Part shown: piece by piece, positions 38,776 to 42,021 of the stretch
Numbering within the stretch: position 1 is the stretch's first letter
Layout of the letters: each line of letters starts with the position of its first letter
NCBI GenBank assembly: GCA_021209525.1
Contig: JAJOIF010000003.1
Span: 1-42,021 of the forward strand
Direction of reading: 5' to 3'
Source: Minisyncoccota bacterium
GTDB taxonomy: Bacteria; Patescibacteriota; Minisyncoccia; Phycocordibacterales; UBA1006
DNA length: 42,021 nucleotides
Notes under the pieces: generated by a model
The model's database searches: none
The model's input: only the letters and a program-made list of their open reading frames with translations
What the model was told of the DNA's origin: nothing
Made by a program: the position numbers and the translations under genes

Positions 38776-39537
38776 ATGCATAATGTACAGATCATTATTC
38801 TTGCTGCGGGTCATGGTACTCGTATGCAACATGAATTACCAAAACCACTTGTTCCCTTGCTGGGTAAGCCTATGATTCAGTATCTTCTTGATGCTATTGC
38901 TGAGTCAGGGGTATGCGATCGCGTGGGTATTGTGGTCAATCCAAAGAACAAGGAAATTTTTGAAGCGACACTCGGTGGTGCGTATACGTATATTTTACAA
39001 CACGAACAAAAAGGAACAGGACATGCTGTTGCCGTTGCGCGTGACCATATAGGAAATGCCACAGAACCAATACTGGTGCTTTATGGTGATATGCCTTTTG
39101 TGTCGCGCGAAACCATCCAAGCGCTCGCTCAAAAAGCGCATACTTCTGGTGCGGTGATTACTATGGGTACTACTCGAGTGCCTGATTTTAATGAATGGCG
39201 CAGCACCTTTGCTGGATTTAGTCGCGTGCTTCGTAATGATAAAGGAGATGTTATTGCAACCGTTGAGGCAAAAGACGCCACTCCTCAGCAACTTGCCCTG
39301 CATGAAGTGAATCCTGCATATTTATGTTTTCAGTCAGAGTGGCTTTGGAATCATATTGATATGATTACTAATACGAATGCGCAGAGCGAATATTACTTGA
39401 CCGACCTCATTAAAATGGCTGTTGATGAAGGAAATACCTTGGCAACTGTATCGGTTGACCCATATGATGCACTCGGTATTAACACTAAAGAACACCTAGC
39501 TTTGTGTGAAGAAATTATTCAATCACGCATACGTTAA
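38776..39537 (+). CDS. GlmU-like sugar-1-phosphate nucleotidyltransferase
   Basis: 253 aa. It starts IIILAAGHGTRMQHELPKPL, then VPLLGKPMIQYLLDAIAESG, the nucleotidyltransferase signature G-x-G-T-R-M..PK. Then come QHEQKGTGHAVAVARDHI (the GlmU-type uridine contact), LVLYGDMPFVS (metal Asp), VNPAYLCF and SEYYLTDLIKMA. It equals the uridylyltransferase half of GlmU; the left-handed beta-helix acetyltransferase half is absent, so acetylation must be done elsewhere. It probably makes UDP-GlcNAc for MurB's pathway. It heads an operon with alr (5 bases later) and murB. Confidence 0.88.
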   Translation: MHNVQIIILAAGHGTRMQHELPKPLVPLLGKPMIQYLLDAIAESGVCDRVGIVVNPKNKEIFEATLGGAYTYILQHEQKGTGHAVAVARDHIGNATEPILVLYGDMPFVSRETIQALAQKAHTSGAVITMGTTRVPDFNEWRSTFAGFSRVLRNDKGDVIATVEAKDATPQQLALHEVNPAYLCFQSEWLWNHIDMITNTNAQSEYYLTDLIKMAVDEGNTLATVSVDPYDALGINTKEHLALCEEIIQSRIR

Positions 39538-39542
39538 TTATT

Positions 39543-40703
39543 ATGGATAGATTACCTCCACTTTCTTGGGTTGAAATAGATAAACATGCATTGGTGCATA
39601 ATATCAAGGCACTGCGATCTGTTATCGGCCCTCATGTTATTTTGGCTCCATGTGTGAAATCAAATGCATATGGGCACGGGCTCGTGCTCGCAAGTCGTGT
39701 TTTTTTAGAAGCTGGCGCTGATTGGTTGTGCGTCGATTCTGTTCACGAAGCACATCAATTACGATCTGCTGGTATTACGGCACCTATTTACATTATGGGA
39801 TATGTCTCTCTTGAACAAATTCCTTATGTCGTATCCTTGCGATGCAAAATTATGGTAAATAACAAAGAAACCATAGAAGCGCTCGCGCATCATGCGGCTC
39901 ACGATGGGTGCATTATTGATATTCATCTCAAGGTGGAAACAGGGAATAATCGTCAAGGTATTCGTCCCGAGCATATTGTTGATTTTGCGCGCTTTATTCA
40001 AACATTTCCATCGCTCCGTATTGAAGGACTTGCTACACACTTTTCAAATATTGAAGATGTCAAAAGACACGATTTTGCTGAAATTCAGCGCCAGCGTTTT
40101 GATCGTGCATATGAACTCTTGCAAGAAGCAGGCGTGGTCATTCCTATTCGCCACTGTGCAAATGCCGCTGCTACGATGATGTATCCAGAAACACATTATG
40201 ATATGGTGCGCCCTGGTGTTGCGTGTTATGGTATTTGGCCATCGCCACTATTTCGTGAGACATATCTCGAGCGCCACTTCGCGCCAATTACATTAATGCC
40301 AGCTTTTACATGGAAAACAAAACTTGCCCAGATACGTATTGTTCCTCAAGGGGAAACGATTGGATATGGGCGTACCTTTACCACAGCGTCTGATATGCGT
40401 ATTGGTGTTGTGCCTGTAGGTTATTACGATGGATATGATCGCCATCTTTCTAATAAAGGGTATGTGCTCGTTCATGATACGGTGTGCCCTGTGGTGGGTC
40501 GTGTGTCTATGAATATTATTATGATTGACCTGACGGCAGTGCCTCAGGCAGCTCTCGAAGATGAGGTGATTCTCTTGGGTAAGGGCAAGACGCAATCAGT
40601 AGATATTGAAGAAATTGCTCGCTTGCAAGACCGTATTGAATATGAATTACCTACTCGCGTGACCACTAATCCTATAGAAGAAGTGCCGCGTATTTTGGTA
40701 TAA
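39543..40703 (+). CDS. alr: Alanine racemase
   Basis: 386 aa, the usual length. The PLP lysine is Lys39 in APCVKSNAYGHG, and the second catalytic base is Tyr275 in TIGYGRTF. Other conserved parts are LKVETGNNRQGI, GLATHFSN, RPGVACYGI and VVGRVSMNIIMIDLT. It makes D-alanine for peptidoglycan. It lies 5 bases after the GlmU-like gene, and its stop overlaps the murB start as TAATG, so all three are probably cotranscribed and translationally coupled. There is no Shine-Dalgarno sequence. Confidence 0.96.
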   Translation: MDRLPPLSWVEIDKHALVHNIKALRSVIGPHVILAPCVKSNAYGHGLVLASRVFLEAGADWLCVDSVHEAHQLRSAGITAPIYIMGYVSLEQIPYVVSLRCKIMVNNKETIEALAHHAAHDGCIIDIHLKVETGNNRQGIRPEHIVDFARFIQTFPSLRIEGLATHFSNIEDVKRHDFAEIQRQRFDRAYELLQEAGVVIPIRHCANAAATMMYPETHYDMVRPGVACYGIWPSPLFRETYLERHFAPITLMPAFTWKTKLAQIRIVPQGETIGYGRTFTTASDMRIGVVPVGYYDGYDRHLSNKGYVLVHDTVCPVVGRVSMNIIMIDLTAVPQAALEDEVILLGKGKTQSVDIEEIARLQDRIEYELPTRVTTNPIEEVPRILV

Positions 40704-41734
40704 TGACGTATATGAAATCTTTGATTTACGAACATCATCCACTCACAGACATGACGACATTTGGAGTGCCTGCACATGCGCGTTTTTTAGTGGCGCTCAA
40801 ACAGACAGATGACATACCGTATATTCTTGGCGATGTGCGATTTGCTCATATGCCGATAATGATTCTTGGCGGGGGAAGTAATATACTTTTCACCAAGGAT
40901 TTTGAAGGATGTATTATTAAAAATGAAATCTCGTACCTTGATATTCTCTCTGAAACAGACGATCACGTCATCGTCAGTGTTGGCGCTGGATATGATTGGC
41001 ATGATTTTGTGATGTATGCTACAGAGCGCGGATGGGGAGGTGTTGAAAATTTGGCACTGATTCCAGGTACTGTTGGCGCAGCTCCTGTGCAAAATATAGG
41101 TGCATATGGGATTGAGGTTGCAGAAACCATTGTTTCCATTGATGTCTATAATAGAGTAACAGGTAATTACGAAGAACTCCTCGCCTCAGATTGTGCATTT
41201 GGATATCGTACGAGTATTTTCAAAACAACTGCCCGAGATACATATATTATTACAGGGGTTGTATTTCGTCTTTCAAAAAATGCCCAGCCACGTACTACCT
41301 ATGCCGCATTGGTTCAGTATCTTGATGAACAGAATATCTCTCATCCTTCACTCATAGATATTCGTGATGCGGTTATTGCAATTCGTCGTTCAAAATTACC
41401 GGATCCGCGTGTACTTGGTAATGCGGGAAGTTTTTTCAAGAATCCATATATTACACAAGACGCATATCATGCACTTCTTGCAGTATACCCTGACATGCCT
41501 TCATTTGAAGCAGATGCTGATCATGTAAAAGTACCTGCTGCTTTTCTCATTGATCGCGCAGGGTGGAAGGGGCGCCGCATAGGTGCAGTTGGGGTGCATG
41601 ATAAACAAGCGCTCGTGATTGTGCATTATGGTGGCGGTACGGGCCAAGATATTGTAGATTTGGCACATGCTATACAAGCAGATGTTTTTGAAAAATACGG
41701 TATTCATATTGAACCAGAGGTGAATGTTTGGTGA
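40703..41734 (+). CDS. murB: UDP-N-acetylenolpyruvoylglucosamine reductase MurB
   Basis: 343 aa, type I (E. coli-like length). FAD-domain motifs are LTDMTTFGVPAHARF, MPIMILGGGSNILFTKDFEG, GWGGVENLALIPGTVGAAPV and QNIGAYGIEVAETI. The catalytic set is the Tyr loop FGYRTSIFK, the Ser in GNAGSFFKNP and the final Glu in EPEVNVW. It reduces enolpyruvyl-UDP-GlcNAc to UDP-MurNAc. The start is either the ATG at 40703 overlapping the alr stop (TAATG) or the ATG at 40712, 7 bases after a TATAAT. Last gene of the wall operon. Confidence 0.97.
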   Translation: MTYMKSLIYEHHPLTDMTTFGVPAHARFLVALKQTDDIPYILGDVRFAHMPIMILGGGSNILFTKDFEGCIIKNEISYLDILSETDDHVIVSVGAGYDWHDFVMYATERGWGGVENLALIPGTVGAAPVQNIGAYGIEVAETIVSIDVYNRVTGNYEELLASDCAFGYRTSIFKTTARDTYIITGVVFRLSKNAQPRTTYAALVQYLDEQNISHPSLIDIRDAVIAIRRSKLPDPRVLGNAGSFFKNPYITQDAYHALLAVYPDMPSFEADADHVKVPAAFLIDRAGWKGRRIGAVGVHDKQALVIVHYGGGTGQDIVDLAHAIQADVFEKYGIHIEPEVNVW

Positions 41735-41756
41735 GAAGGCACCAAGCAACTACCAT

Positions 41757-41793
41757 TCCCGGAATTTGTGAGATAACGAACAAATGTCCGGGA
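41757..41793 (+). other. Hairpin after murB
   Basis: TCCCGG..ATTTGT (from 41757) pairs with ACAAAT..TCCGGGA (to 41793). It lacks a T tract, so it is a weak candidate for the operon's 3' end structure. 41794-41857 shows nothing I can support. Confidence 0.4.
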
Positions 41794-41857
41794 TCTCGCG
41801 GCGTCCGCTATAGCTTCAGCGACGGCGGAACGCAGTGGCACTTATGTCGCGCATATT

Positions 41858-42021
41858 CCTCATACCACACAGAAGGTACTCTTTCTTTTTTAGTAAAAAA
41901 GAAACAAAAGCTTCGCGAGCCGGCTTCTCTGCTCTTAAAAATATTGCTCGTATCCTGTAAGAGCAAAACTTAGCTTAGCTCAGACAGTTGCCCTTACGAC
42001 GGATACTCACTTCATTTTTAT
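41858..42021 (-). repeat. Dispersed repeat, copy B (runs off the window)
   Basis: The reverse complement matches 12097-12262 nearly base for base, apart from a variable patch after the first 42 bases. The copies face each other across about 29.6 kb. Both carry the stem TTTCTTTTTT/AAAAAAGAAA and CTCTTA/TAAGAG. The window ends at the first base of the shared block, so the element may continue. Confidence 0.85.

Noticed and set aside
40703-42021. Genetic code 25 (TGA read as Gly), as in some CPR groups
   Set aside because: murB ends at TGA exactly after the family's conserved C-terminal EPEVNVW, so TGA is a stop here.

Overview
The window looks like part of a chromosome of a Candidate Phyla Radiation bacterium (Patescibacteria, probably Parcubacteria-like). 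The evidence is small genes, many short membrane or coiled-coil proteins without recognisable relatives, a Bud32/RIO-like kinase, a TrmB-type regulator, PilM, a small-genome peptidoglycan gene set, TGA used as stop, and very few Shine-Dalgarno sequences. This lineage call is inference; there is no rRNA gene in the window.

Layout. 1-490: tRNA-Lys with a tRNA-tail-derived repeat, then stacked terminators. 489-3069: an orphan 404-aa gene and a 1.1-kb gene-free stretch that folds almost end to end into hairpins, read here as a giant structured RNA. 3070-12000: TrmB-like regulator with a palindromic operator, a large GNAT-tailed protein, SpoU methyltransferase, small membrane proteins, a divergent Fur-family regulator / His-rich membrane protein pair with a shared operator, a CooC-like ATPase and several unknown genes. 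12000-18500: rhodanese, a 1400-aa secreted protein ending in a Bacteroidetes-type (type IX secretion) sorting domain, a membrane protein and a frameshifted GIY-YIG gene. 18500-26000: tRNA-Ser, SAM-hydrolase-like protein, MscL, RuvX, a tRNA-binding OB protein, a YqaA/DedA membrane protein, PilM, tRNA-Val, tRNA-Arg, kinase, RluA-type pseudouridine synthase and ribosomal protein L19. 26000-32500: tRNA-Leu and tRNA-His with tail-derived elements, small envelope proteins, SIMPL protein, DgkA and nitroreductase. 32500-36500: class I ribonucleotide reductase (nrdA, nrdB) behind a structured leader; NrdB has class Ic (Phe for radical Tyr) residues. 36500-41734: peptidoglycan-precursor genes (phosphohexomutase, GlmU-like nucleotidyltransferase, alanine racemase, MurB). 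41858-42021: an inverted copy of a repeat also found at 12097.

Three window-wide patterns stand out. First, about 17 genes have a -10 box (mostly TATACT or TACAAT) ending 5-8 bases before the ATG, so their mRNAs should be leaderless or nearly so. Second, four of six tRNA genes (Lys, Arg, Leu, His) are followed by a terminator hairpin and then by a reverse-complement copy of that same tRNA's T-arm/acceptor tail, which starts a related repeat body; in the Leu and His elements a direct copy of the tail closes the repeat. Third, there are several other non-coding repeats: a tandem pair carrying a T-box-like motif, a 148-bp element with 14-bp terminal inverted repeats, and a roughly 165-bp dispersed repeat. 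The best candidates for something undescribed are the tRNA-tail elements and the giant hairpin-rich RNA.
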